Assembly (NCBI GenBank): GCA_947247005.1
Contig: OX365955.1
Location: 5,714,001 to 5,778,000 of the forward strand
DNA: 64,000 nt
Direction: 5' to 3'
From: Spisula solida
Lineage: Eukaryota; Mollusca; Bivalvia; Venerida; Mactridae
Within the stretch, counting starts at the first letter, position 1. Each line of letters opens with the position of its first letter. The notes below the pieces were generated by a model. It was not told the DNA's origin and ran no database searches. It saw only the letters and a program-made list of their open reading frames with translations. Below are positions 1 to 12,180 of the stretch, piece after piece. The position numbers and the translations under genes were made by a program.

Positions 1-3000
1 CGTAAAAACGTTACGTCGCCCAACGTAACGCGCTATGTACGTCCGTTCTATTTACGGACTTGCGTCCTATTTACTAGTACAACAATTACATGTTAAGAAT
101 AAAATGCACGCATTTCACCTGAATCTGTTCAATTATCAAATCATATATAATAGCTTTGTTCAAAGCAAAGTTTGTCACTACATAGCAATTATTCATTCCA
201 ATTTAAGTGTGGTAATTTTTGTGAAAATGACAAAACTGAGTTTCTCTCGCAATACCTACAATATTATCAGTACTGTGGTTTTATTATTCTTCAAAATGTG
301 TCTTTATTGAACACAGCATCATGATAAATACACAGTGATACAAAAGAGAACATCGGCTGAGTTATGTATTTAAATTATCTAAACATCTACTCGGGATATT
401 CGATCGGACATTAAATGCATTGTACATAATTATGAGCTCAAGTCTTCCAAACTAACTGAAGTCTTCCAAACTAATAATTACGTCCCTTTAATAAAATAAT
501 AACTAAAATATGTATACATCGTTTTCTTACAGTCATACATAGTTATAATGTATATAATAATAGCGTTTGGTATAAAAGCAAATCGTTGATGTATAAACAT
601 TTGGAAAGTTAGTCCCCCACTTGTCTAGAAATATTGCCACTTACCACGCATATATATCTGGTTTCACTGTTACGCAATCATGTTAATTCATGTTGACAGC
701 TGGATTAAAGACCGCTGTGCGGTCTGCTACATTTTGATTGTAAAGTAACCGTGAATAAATTTAATTAAAAACAAAAATAATAAGGACGGTAGATGAACAG
801 CCAGCAAATTGAAAGATAGCGTTATATGTATAAGTATGATGTCTTACACGTGTATTAGATAGTAGAAGTTAATGTTAACACGTTTGAGTCGCTGTTGCAT
901 CGGCTAATGCGCGGCCCGTTTAACTTCACACATTTTGTTTTACAGGTTGACAACGCTTTTTTCTGGAACTTTTGTACTGTTTTCACAATTTTTCAAATTT
1001 GTTTAATTCGAAACTCACGGTATAGGTTGACATTTTGGCTTATGTGCCTTAGTTGGAGTAGGCCTTCACATCAAACATGACGTTACAATAATGTACCAGT
1101 CAATTGAAACTACTATCCCAATCCAGGGGAAAGACAGGTGATAGTGGGAACTGTCTTGTGTTTTTACGTTTTCGATGGGGAAATGCAACTCTGACTATAC
1201 CTGTGAGGTATAGGACAGGGGGAATTTGCGGGGTTTTTACCATGACTGGTTCATAAGATACTTGATTCGGCCACCTTTGGGATTTACTGTAGAGCTGTTG
1301 TGTTGTTGCTGTTTAGTGAGTTGGGGGAAAATATATTATGTATAATTGTTACATTGCCTATTGAATGCATACATGTACACTTATACAGTCCTAGTAATAA
1401 TGTATACACAAACCATACTTAATTTTTACAATGCAAGTTATTTAATTAATCAATTTGCATTGAATATGCATTAACAAGTTCAACTGTTTAAAATGGTCCG
1501 TAAATGTAACACATTGTGAAGACGTGTTGGGACTACTTTTGACCATTTATTGAAAATATAACTACATACCAAAGTATGTTTGTCGGTATTTATTACAATA
1601 AACATTTTACCACAGGGACTGTAACACTTTGCCCCGAACCCCCTACTGTGCATACACAATATATAGGTCGTAAGCCAAAATGTTAAAGCACAATATTCTT
1701 TCTGAGAGGTGGTTAGTGTTTTATACAGTGTGTGCTAGTAGCAAGTTCATATCTCTTTATTTATAGGGAAAATGTACGTACAATGTACATGTATATCACT
1801 AGAAATTATTAATATTCATGCAATTTTAGGGGTATATTGAAGATCTCATCAATAAGGCTTTCTTATATTGTTTATATATTGAAACAATGTGCCGATGCGC
1901 CGGATACACCACAACATCATGACGCTGACGTAGCCACAATAGCCCGTAACGTCGTGCGACGGCACGACGTTATGCCTTTAACGTATGTCCGTTTTTCATT
2001 AAAATTCAATTTTGTCGAAAATAATGCGAGATCACCCCCCTTTTTTATTGTTTGTGCTTATTCTGTAGAATTACCGCAAAACCATGGTATGTTTCATTAG
2101 TTGATTGAATCACTTTTTGTTGACCAAATTGCGCCCTGAATTGAGTAGGGTGTCGCAAATAAGCAGTAAAATACAGGTCAATTTCGATATAAAACCGTTT
2201 TCGTTGCGAAATTGTTAGTCGCAACTGCTATAAATTTTACATATAAGATTCAAAGGATGAAGGACTAACAAATAGAGTTTTGAAAATTATTGTACATCTT
2301 AATAGAACAGAAATATACGCTCATAACGTCAATTTCACGCCCTATGTACATAGCGTCACGTTGCTAGGAAACGAAGCGATATTTTGAAAAATAAAAAACG
2401 TCATAATACGGAGAGTAGGTTAAAGCATATTTCTGGAGATTTTTATTAGATTCGGCGAAAAAGCGATTTTTTACCGATGACGTCGGAGAAAGGTCCTAAA
2501 CGTCCTTAAGCTTAAATATAAGCGCAACATTGTTTATTTAGTAAAATTTCCCAAAATTCATCTCACAAATAGTTATTGCAGTTTAAATCGGGCAGTCATT
2601 ATGAAATGTTAAAAAGCACGCCTTTTAGCACGGATATTCGAGACAACAGGCTACAGAACAGCTTGGCAATTTTTGCCTAAATCACACAATGTCATCAAAG
2701 GTGGACAAATTTAATTTGAGTCGAAAATCACTGCGTTTTCTGGATGATTTTCCACTTGTCTGTCACTCACGCACTAGTGTTGGAGATTTCACAGTGAATA
2801 CAGTTAATTCAGGGACAGACAGACCAATTTTGGTTTAGCATATTTTTATAACACTTGTGAGTTTTACAAATGATATCACCTGACTATGTGACTCATGTAG
2901 AGCTGTCATTGATACAACCCGAGGCATATTGTGAAATTGTGAACAGTTCAACTTCCATTTTAACAAAGAAACTAGCTGTTCTGTGCTGTAAAAAGTATTA

Positions 3001-3180
3001 AGTCCAAACAAGGGCCGATAACTCCATTAATATAGGTCACAGAGTTACCAGGGTTTTCCCTTGGAATTTTCATATTGGGGTCCCAGGGCCCTCAGGGTTT
3101 GCATTTTGGGGGTCCCAGACAAATTTGGACGGTCCCTCAAAAGCAGATATGCATTTTGTATCAAACAGATCAATTTTATA
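1..3180. other. Intergenic stretch, no gene recognised
   Basis: I find no convincing coding sequence, tRNA or long repeat here. The open frames are short and AT-rich without recognisable motifs. Positions about 1125-1265 carry a repeat fragment whose core (pale G-run, GGTATAGGACAGGGG and following) reappears inverted at about 5840-5975, so a dispersed repeat family is represented on both sides of the first MITE. Several short clusters of CGT/ACG-rich sequence (5-50, 1925-1990, 2320-2370) look alike but are too short to name. Confidence 0.5.
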
Positions 3181-3840
3181 AACAAGAGGGCCCAAAGGGC
3201 CATAGGTCGCTCACCTGTCCTAGTTGTTCATGAACCCCTAATGGTAGCCTCTATTGCATGTACAAGGTTTTCATATTGTCTTATGCTTTATAAGTTACAT
3301 CACATTTAGACCCAATGACATATTAAAGTGATTTGACCTTGTGACCTAGTTTTTGACCCTGGATGACCCAATATCAAACTTGACCTAGATTTTATTGAGA
3401 TGATCATTGTGACCAAGTTTCATAAAGATTAGGCCAAAATTGTGACCTCTAGTGACTACACAAGGTTTTTCTATGATTTGACCTTGTGACCTAGTTTTTG
3501 ACCCCAGATTTCCCAATATCGAACTTGACCTAGATTTTGTTGACATGATCATTGTGACTAAGTTTCATAAAGATAAGACCAAAATTGTGACCTCTAGTGA
3601 CAACACAAGGTTTTTCTATGATTTGACCTTGTGACCTAGTTTTTGACCCCGAATGACCCAATATCGAACTTGACCTAGATATTGTTGAGGTGATCATTGT
3701 GACAAAGTTTCATTAAGATTAGGCCAAAATTGTGACCTCTAGTGTCTACACAAACAAATTGTGGACGGACGGACGATGGACGGACGACGGACGAAGAGTG
3801 ATCACAAAAGCTCACTCTGTCACTTTGTGACAGGTGAGCT
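3181..3840 (+). mobile_element. Non-autonomous TIR element with internal 145-bp tandem repeat, copy 1
   Basis: The element opens with AACAAGAGGGCCC...AGGTCGCTCACCTGTC and closes with GACAGGTGAGCT, so GCTCACCTGTC and GACAGGTGAGC form a short terminal inverted repeat. Inside are three tandem units of 145 bp (equivalent points at 3334, 3479 and 3624) with the phrase GACCTAGTTTTTGACCCC. A GGACGGACGG-rich stretch (3770-3795) precedes the end. Each unit carries TGACCT-TG-TGACCT, a direct repeat of a nuclear-receptor half-site with 2-bp spacing. A second copy lies at 7776-8625. No transposase is encoded; superfamily not assigned. Confidence 0.75.
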
Positions 3841-4831
3841 AAAAAGCAAAATCTCATATACCATTGTTTTCATCATTTGTATGATGTACCATACACTTAC
3901 CACTAGTGAGTTACCTACAACGATGTGCCTACCCTAAAAATGTCATTTTGTTCCCGACTTTTTTCATGAACGGTACAATTTTTTCAAAGTACAAATTCAA
4001 TTGTGTTGGGAACTAAACCTTCGCGTTGACAGCAATATTGCTATTAGTCGTCTGCTTTTTTAGACCGAGACGTCATATCGGAGATCCGGGTAACAATAAA
4101 GTCTGTTTACTTCGGAATGACTCCTATCGCGGAATATCGCAGCGGAGATTAATTAATTCATATTTTATACAATAATGTGTAAATTGCAAAACGCGAACCA
4201 GTTACAGCGGCCGTTGGTAATTGCGGGTCCCGAGGACGCACACACAGTTGCAAATGCAGGTCCAACGCCAATATATTGAGTCAGAGACGCAAGAACCTGT
4301 GTCGGGGAAATCCCTGGAGTTACCAGCTTTGTCAGTATGGACTCCCGTTGTGATGGTGAATAACTATGTTGAGTTTCAAGTTGATGCCTTTGATAGTCTT
4401 TGAGAAAATGACTCTGACAATAAACTAAACCAACACACATGCCCACGCAGACTATCCCGTCACGACAATAGCTCGACTTTTTTTCTTCGAAAAGTCGAGC
4501 TAAAAATAAATCAGTGTTTTGCACTTGCAGTGACCTCGGCGTTGTTGCAGTTATTTTCAGCGAGTGAAATTTCAATGCTATCATCACAGTGATTTAGTTT
4601 ATACTAATTTATTTTTGGTCCATTGTGAAACAAGTTTTCTAACTTATATTAATCCCTTGCCATACCTCATTGCTGTTGTAATCCATCACCACAAGGGTAC
4701 TAGTACGAGAGAAGAGAAGCCAGATTCCTTTTTATGCAGAGGGTCAAGTAAGGAATTTCTGGTTCCATTTTTATTTTGTCTTTTGTATGACTCAGCCTCT
4801 GATTGAACTCGGGACTTCCCCCACTAGGCTA

Positions 4832-5577
4832 CTGTAAAAGCATTTATTTTCGCGAGGCTAAATTTTTGCGAATTTCTAATTTGGAAGTAGTTCGCGAGGG
4901 TTAATGTTTGCGAATTTCAAATTTCAGAAAAATAAACTTCTACTTTGTCGTCATTATCCCTGGTGCATTATTTAGTTGTCACAGCGTGATAATCACTTTG
5001 GTAATTACGACTATTGTTTGTATAATATAATGGTCATCTATCCAGGCGTATTAATTCTTAATTGGTCGATTGGCTAGCTTGTTGGTATTTACTAGTACTC
5101 AATTAAGCCAAACCAGAATGTACCATTGTGTAATGAGAAAACTGTGAAAGTTTATTGTATTCAGTCCATTGTTTCCGAGCTTATCGGAACAAGCATTGTA
5201 GCCGTGGGTGTTAAACGTTGTACCTGTAGACAGACTTTTTATCACAATCATTGAACTATTCAATTGAACCACTAAATGAATAGAATTTTACAGAAATATT
5301 TTATGTTCACATTCTCTGTTATATATTAAATGTTTTGTAAATATCAATCAAACAAAGTAAGTTTATCAGGCAAAGTTATTAAGTCAGCGTAGTCGTCAGT
5401 ATTTTATCAATACCGAGTGGATTGTAATGGCGTCGCTTTGCCGTAATCAATATTGAAGTGTAACATATTTGAAGCTATTATGTAGCTAATAATTTCACGA
5501 GCATCAATTTTCGCGAATTTATCGGACTCGCGAATATAGCGAAAATTAAACCCTCGCGAAATATTCTGCTTTTACAG
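4832..5577. mobile_element. TA-flanked MITE, 746 bp
   Basis: Left end CTGTAAAAGCATTTATTTTC and right end (reverse complement) CTGTAAAAGCAGAATATTTC are inverted copies continuing into a shared CGCGAGG segment. TA dinucleotides sit at 4830-4831 and 5578-5579, as expected for a Tc1/mariner-type target duplication. Subterminal CGCGAATTT words are repeated. No ORF of note, so non-autonomous. Confidence 0.75.
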
Positions 5578-5839
5578 TATCGAGGAGATGGCGATTTCAT
5601 TCGGCTTGGTTGAAAAATCACTTGTCAGACAGTGATACAAGAGAAGCAAGATTTTAGGCAAAAATCGCACAGGCTGTACGGTACATGTAGCTATGCATGT
5701 TAACCATGCATTTCATTTAACCTTGAAGTTAAACTGACCCTTTGATCCATCAAATTTTGAACACTGTTAATCCTGTAATTCTTGAAAAAGGGTTTTATAC
5801 CATAATATCGAGAATGGTTACCCACTGGTTAGTCAATTG

Positions 5840-5975
5840 AACTCACCCCCCTGGAAATAGCAGGGAAGTTTTATTTTTGCTTTCTTGAAGCCTGGGTAAA
5901 ATCCCTGCCCCCCAGAGCCATACAGATGGTAAAACCCCACAAATTTCCCCGCCCTATACCTTACGGGTGTAATTA
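5840..5975 (-). repeat. Dispersed repeat fragment related to 1125-1265
   Basis: The segment around 5930-5968 is the inverted counterpart of 1205-1245 (GGTATAGG(A/G)C(A/G)GGG followed by AATTTG and GGGGTTTT). Both are embedded in G/C-run-rich sequence. Family not identified. Confidence 0.45.
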
Positions 5976-7045
5976 TTAGACACGGCTATATTACCTGGCT
6001 ATTTTGGCACAAAGCATAAGCGCCACACTCACCAAGCTGTGCGGGGACATGGGAAAGGTAAAACCACGGGACTGTTCCCCTGCCCTTCCTCGGGGTTGGG
6101 GGGTGGGCGTGGTTTCAAGTGACTGGTGCATTATTAAACTTCATCGGCCACAGGCCTTAACAAATAGTTTTAAAAGCACATGTCCTGCAATATTGACAAA
6201 GATGAAACCCCCAAAAGCGTACTCATCCTGATTCATAAATAAAGAAGGAAAAAAATTGCACTATGAGTGGACGAGTACAGTGAGTGTGCCAATAACGAAT
6301 CAGTACCGATAACGGATCAAAAAAAGTTTACACGTCAATTTTCATGAAAACAACTTTGCTCAAGGAAATAAAAATATTGTTTACTTACATATAATTATGT
6401 AAACGTTTGTTTACCAACTCAACGTTAAGAACTTCCGGTCAGTATGATCATGATCGCAGAAACGCTCTATCGCACTTTTTGTTGACATCGCTAATCAGGC
6501 CGCGTGCAAAACCGAAAGTAGATTTGAGCATCGCAGAATTTTTATAAGATAAATGGTTTGTACATTATTTTGACTTTTATTTGATGTCACATATGTATCC
6601 AACTGTGTGACAATTTATTTGATAAATATAGATCTGTTAATTAGATTAATTATATCAGCGGATGAATAAGGGCGTGTCTATGTACCATTATCGGATCACA
6701 TTTTAGACGCGTGCTGCTGAGGCATGAAGTTTTGGGGACCGTCTCAAATATTTTTTTACAGGCCGGTAGCCACAATCAGGAACGCTGAGGCACTTTTTGT
6801 GAAGGGAATCTATTTGAATGGTGTTTGTAAAAAAAATACGTGTCCGTTTGTCTGTCTGTTCGTAAGTCTGTTCGTGTTTTATTAAAGTGTAGATCTGTAA
6901 TAAAATTTAATGCAGCAGTTGGGGATGATGGATTCTTGGAATTTAATATACATTTTTTTCTGCAAATACTGTACAATTGTTATTTAACTTGTCCAAATCG
7001 GTGAATTCCACATAGTGTCCTGCGAAGAAGAGGGGCTCAAAGACA

Positions 7046-7775
7046 ATGTCACCTGGGAAAAGGAACCGGGTGCGAAGAGCTTTAAATGTATGATGTAAGT
7101 ACAAAGAAATTGTCTTTAAGAAAAGCTGCAGAAGAAAATGATCTTTCGTTCAGTTTTCTGTATCGTAGATGGTCAGGTGAAGTTGATATGTTCTCCACAA
7201 AAGGTCCTGCCACCATATTTACAGAGAAAGAAGACGAAGCAATGGCATTATGGCTGACAGAAATGGCCATGAGGGGTATAGGTCTCAGAGTTTGTGAGTT
7301 TTTAGACTTTGTTAGAGATGTCATAAATAAGGAGAAGCGTAAAACACCTTTCAAAGATGGTAGGCCTGGGTGTAGCTGGTACAATGCATTTAAAAAAAGA
7401 AATGCCCATATCATATCAACCAGAATTGAGACCCCCTTGGATCTTAGAAGATCACAAGTCTCAAAAGATGTCACAAATAAGTGGTACACAAGATTCAGAG
7501 ACTTTTTGAAAGAGTTATTTGATAAACCAAGCAGAATCTGGAATGCAGATGAAACTGGATTTAATATGGGGAGTAACTCATCAAAGGTTATTGGTCCAAG
7601 TAGATCTGAAGTCCGAGTTCCTCACATCACTGCAGGAAAACAGCGTTTAACGGTCATGTATTGTGGAAGTGCCTTGGGGCAAATGACGCCACCATACCTT
7701 ATATACCCAGGACCAAAACCAAGAGGATATAATCCACTAACAGGTTCCCTTGAAGGTACTGATATCGCTTATACC
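7046..7775 (+). pseudogene. Tigger/pogo-type DDE transposase, truncated by insertion
   Basis: The frame from about 7086 encodes a psq/CENP-B style helix-turn-helix (LSLRKAAEENDLSFSFLYRRW), a second HTH-like part with GCSWYNAFKKRN, then the start of the DDE_1 catalytic domain: WNADETGFNM contains the first catalytic Asp, followed by ITAGKQRLTVMYCGSALGQ. An ATG at 7046 opens a short frame (MSPGKRNRVRRALNV) that would join with one frameshift at about 7085-7093 and looks like the original N-terminus. The frame runs into the inserted element at 7776: the last residues of the open frame (NKRAQRALGRSPV) are element sequence, and the same peptide occurs in the other copy at 3181. The second and third catalytic acids are missing, so this is a dead gene. 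Confidence 0.85.
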
Positions 7776-8625
7776 AACAAGAGGGCACAAAGGGCCCTAG
7801 GTCGCTCACCTGTTAAAGCAGTACATGCAAGACCTGTGATTTGACCTAGTGACCTAGTTCTTGGCCCCATATGACGCAATATCTCACTTGACCTAGATTT
7901 TGTTGAGATGATCACTCTGACCAAGTTTCATAAGGATTAGGCCAAAATTGTGACCTCTAGTGACTATACAAGGTTTTTCTATGATTTGACCTTGTGACCT
8001 AGTTTTTGACCCCGGATGACCCAATATCGAACTTGACCTAGATTTTGTTGAGATGATCATTGTGACCAGATTAAGACAAAATTGTGACCTCTAGTGTCTA
8101 CACAAGGTTTTTCTATGATATGACCTTGTGACCTAGTTTTTGACCCCGGATGACCCAATATCGAACTTGACCTAAATTTTGTTGAGATGATCATTGTGAC
8201 CAAGTTTCATAAAGATTAGGTCAAAATTGTGACCTCTAGTGATTACACAAGGTTTTTCTATGATTTGACCTTGTAACCTAGTTTTTGACCCCGGATGACC
8301 CAATATCGAACTTGACCTAGATTTTGTTGAGATGATCATTGTGAACAAGTTTCATAAAGATTAGGTCAAAATTGTGACCTCTAGTGACTACACAAGGTTT
8401 TTCTATGATTTTACCTTGTAACCTAGTTTTTGACCCCGGATGACCTAATATCGAACTTGACCTAGATTTTGTTGAGATGATCATTGTGACCAAGTTTCAT
8501 AATGATTAAGCTAAAACTGTGACCTCTAGTGTCTACACAAGTAATTGTGGACGGACGGACGACGTACGGACGGACGACGGACGAAGAGTGATCACAAAAG
8601 CTCACTCTGTCACGTTGTATGAGCT
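7776..8625 (+). mobile_element. Non-autonomous element with 145-bp tandem repeat, copy 2
   Basis: Same family as 3181-3840: same start (AACAAGAGGGC, AGGTCGCTCACCTG), same GGACGGACGG block (8550-8582) and same closing AAAAGCTCACTCTGTCAC. It holds about five internal units of roughly 145 bp instead of three, showing that the array changes length between copies. TGACCT-NN-TGACCT motifs are intact at 7842-7855, 7987-8000 and 8121-8134 and mutated in the last two units. The right terminus is slightly worn. It interrupts the pogo-type transposase. Confidence 0.8.
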
Positions 8626-8909
8626 ATCAAGGAGTCAACGTTTTTTGTCCGTCGTATTTCGTATTTTCAGTCCGGATACGTACGATCCCGAACAGACTTT
8701 AGTCATTCCGCATTAAAAAAATGGCTGCCCCTATGTCGCCGCGAGTTTCATGCTCGACGGTAACAAATGCATTATTGATTCAGTGATGTCGCAGTCGGAT
8801 CAATTACAAATGATACTTAATAGTACCTCATTTTAACTAGAGAATGGGTAGAGGCCGTATCGTAGCCGTACCGTTCCGGACCATCGTCGTACCGTGAACC
8901 GTACAGAGA

Positions 8910-10649
8910 CAGGGCTCGCGCTGTCGCGGGCCAATCGGGCCAATGGCCCGAAGAAATCAAAATTGGCCCGAAAAAAATCAAATTAGCCCGAACTATCGAA
9001 AAGTATGACTTTACAAATATTGGAAAATCCAGTTACTAAAAATAGCATGCTCGAGATTTTTTCTAGACTGGTTTTACGATCAACTGCTACGGGCGACGCT
9101 AAATGAACAAAAACTGGTAGACACAGTCCACGTGTCATAATATTAGGTCAATAAACAGCTTGTTAAACAAACAAACTATACATGACTGTGTTTATGACAG
9201 TTTGTGAGATAATTAGCGGATGATTGTCTAATCAAAGGCGGCCTGATTGACTGATGAAAGAAATTGTCGATTGACCGTCACGGGTCACGAATATGAAATG
9301 CGATAAACGCATGATCCTAGCCATAAATCAGGTAATTATTGATCGTATTTTTCAACATTGAATTATTCAGTCTTAATCATCATATTACCATTTAAAAAGT
9401 TTTTTAAGCCAGTTTATCCAGGGAATCGTATTTATTTGTGAAGAAATTGACGTGAAAAAACAGCGGATCTCGTGACTTCATTTTTGTGCATTTTCTAAGC
9501 TAAAATAACGTTAGTTTTGGTGTTTTACCCGATAAATTAACCCATAAACATTGTGTGTGGATAGCCTATGACGTTTTAAAACTTAATTTGACTTATATTC
9601 CTCGAAAATCTCGACGGTCAACTTTTTAAGAAAATTTGTCAATTCTGAAGTGACCGCATTTTCGGATATTCGTATTTTCGGACAATGCAGTTTTTAAGTA
9701 GGGTTGTATAGCTCACACACACTTACATCTTTATATTTTCTGTTAAATTTTGTATTGGTCTTATTTTGTTTCAGATTCAACAGTGTATTGTGATAAATGG
9801 TGGATCAGCTGTGATGTCAAGTCTTCTCTAGATGTCAGGATGCCAACTGATGTCACAGGCTTCTAAACAAGTTTCCCACTTAAACCTACCAATTTGCAAT
9901 TGTTCATGATCACACTTTATGTGGACTTGTGTTGGAACTTAGCAAGTTTGTTGGTCAGCAGCAGAAGCTGCTTCAAAGACAGAACTTTGCTGACTGGCTA
10001 CAGCATATCGCACTAGGGATGTAGACTTTAGTCTCAAGTTAAAAAATATCTTCACAAAATTTATATAACTTGTGTGTCAAGTCCCCTCGCAAAAACGATG
10101 TGTCATCATCAAGATAGAACTTGTACCCATATAGTTTATACTAATTTAATTATTGTTGGTAGACTGTGAATCATTTAGGATGCATGTTTTAATGGCACTT
10201 TGTGTTGTGCTATAGAGAATAAACGTGAAAAAGTTCTAAAATGCTATTTTGTTTCTGTCATTCATTATACATATAAGTTTCTTAGACATGGAGATACAGG
10301 AAAAAATAATAACTTAAACAGAAGTCTACATTCATTGAATCATTCAAATGAACAACAAAAAAATTTCACATGGAAAACAAACATACATGAATATACATCT
10401 TTGTTAAATTGATAAAGTTTTATACTATTAAAATAGTTACAATTCAGGGTTTCTCAAGACTGAATATAAGGTGAAATGATATATCTCATAGTGGATTTTA
10501 CTGTTCTCAAACAGCAAAATAGCAGGAGCTTCCAGGGGGCCAGAGGCTTCGCCCTGGACCCACCGGGGGCCCTCGCAGCCCCCTGGCCCCCAGCCGCTAT
10601 TACGGTTAAAAAATTGGCCCAACAGAATTTTGAGCCAGAGCTAGCCCTG
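8910..10649. mobile_element. Possible hAT-like non-autonomous insertion
   Basis: The left end CAGGGCTCGCGCTG and the right end, read inverted, CAGGGCTAGCTCTG match imperfectly, and both are followed by a GGGCCAAT-like word. CAGGG termini are typical of hAT elements. Flanking sequence shares GAGAC around both ends but an exact 8-bp duplication is not evident. The right part contains a GC-rich block (10526-10595). No transposase is recognised. This is a weak call. Confidence 0.35.
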
Positions 10650-11599
10650 AGAGACCAAACAAATTCGGTATACCGACCAACGGTATATCGTTACACCCTT
10701 AGTATGCAGCGATAGTTTCACTAGTGATCCGTTATCGGCACACTCACTGTAGTGGGCCACTTCCTGGAATTTATTTGTTTATAAACTTCTGGAAGAAAAT
10801 TAGCCCTTTCGATCAGTAGACTGAGGTTTAAAATGTAGCTCCAATAAAATTTAGGGGCAAAGTGTCAATTCAATGATCAAATAAAACAGCTGTGTGTAGT
10901 AATTGATAATGAATAGTTTCGGTATCCGAAAATCGTTTATCCAGAAATTGCGCACTTGATATAAACTGAAACGGGGAAAATGAGATTCGTGAAGTAAATG
11001 GTTCAACAGAAATAGTAATATGTAGCAGTTATTATACTTAACAATAATTTTATACATTAAGATATTTTAAATATCAATAAACAACATAAAATAAGACCTT
11101 TGTAGACGATTCTGTCAAGAACCGGATGTTTCTTTCTGCACTGTGGTGCTCGTTAGAATTGTCGTGTCGTGCAATTTACTCTACTGGTCACGTGAGTGGT
11201 TTTAGCTCCCTTTGTAATATTGCACGGATATACACAGAATGTATTTCCGTGAATATTGTAACTGCGCAAATTGAGCCTCCTGGAGCACACACAATAACCG
11301 TGTTCATAATACGCTTTTCTGTTTTTTTTAACGATTTTCATAACTAGAAAATGATGTCAGAATAACTGTGCTAAAAAATAACAGTAGCCTATTGATTATC
11401 GATATTCAGTCATGCAGTAGGCTATATATCCTACTCGGTCAGTCCTCGCGTATATTTATTTTATTTTAAAACGCATTTATTTATGACGCATATCTGTACA
11501 TAGCACTTTATTTGAACAAGTGGAAATAGTTATCTCATTATAAACATAGGCTTACTTCACTGAGGCTATTAATGAGCATAAACGGACTGTTTAAACATT

Positions 11600-11694
11600 T
11601 GTTTAACCACAGGCCTAAGAAATTATATCACGAAATACAAAGTTTTCAAAACTCTGTATTTTGTGATATAATTTCTTAGGCCTGTGGTTAAACA
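11600..11694. repeat. Near-perfect palindrome, 47-bp arms
   Basis: Left arm 11600-11646 and right arm 11648-11694 are reverse complements with two mismatches and a single-base centre. The arms begin TGTTTAACCACAGGCCTAAG. A transcript from either strand would fold into a long hairpin; it may be a small foldback element or a recent inverted duplication. Confidence 0.9.
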
Positions 11695-12069
11695 GACTTT
11701 AACTAAAGCAAGAAAGTCCCTGCTTGCATTTCAGCGCCATTCAATACTTTCATTAATTTTGATTATTATTGTGTTTAAATTGTAATTTGTTGTAAAATTG
11801 TAAACTAGTTTGCATTTCTCTGTGTATTTCGGTAATTGCAATGGTTTTAAAATTATTTCATGAAAAACAAAACAAAAAAGTTATGAACCCAGTCTAAGAA
11901 TGTATTGATATTATGAAACTGAGAAGAGAAATATTTAGTCCGAACTGTCAGACTGTGAATATATCACAGGACAATAAATGAACATAGGATAATTTGTCTA
12001 TATACATGTAGATTGCTATTATATAAAAAAAACCTAATACACTGCATTAAACAAGATATGATAGATCAA

Positions 12070-12180
12070 TAACCATATAAATAACTTCATATATGTGTAT
12101 TTATATAAATAACTTAAAACACCTGCATTTGTATAAATAACTTAATATATGTGTGTTTATATAAATAACTTAATATATAA
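12070..12180. repeat. AT-rich tandem repeat, about 30-bp unit, four copies
   Basis: The phrase ATATAAATAACTTAATATAT recurs about four times with TGTGT-containing spacers. Noncoding. Confidence 0.7.

Larger units (their letters stand above)
6278..10749 (+). mobile_element. Pogo/Tigger-like DNA transposon, 4.47 kb, decayed
   Basis: Terminal inverted repeats start CAGTGAGTGTGCC at 6278 and end GGCACACTCACTG at 10749; a further block GATAACGGATC is shared just inside (6309-6319; inverted at 10725-10735). TA dinucleotides flank both ends (6276-6277, 10750-10751), the target used by the Tc1/mariner/pogo group. The interior carries a DDE transposase fragment (7046-7775) of the Tigger/CENP-B/jerky kind, which fits these ends. 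The transposase is interrupted by a minisatellite-bearing element (7776-8625), and a possible hAT-like insertion follows (8910-10649), so much of the length is nested insertion. Confidence 0.75.

Noticed and set aside
4165..4587. 140-codon minus-strand frame
   Set aside because: Some stretches look protein-like, but no motif, start context or splice signal supports it, and the opposite strand is open too.
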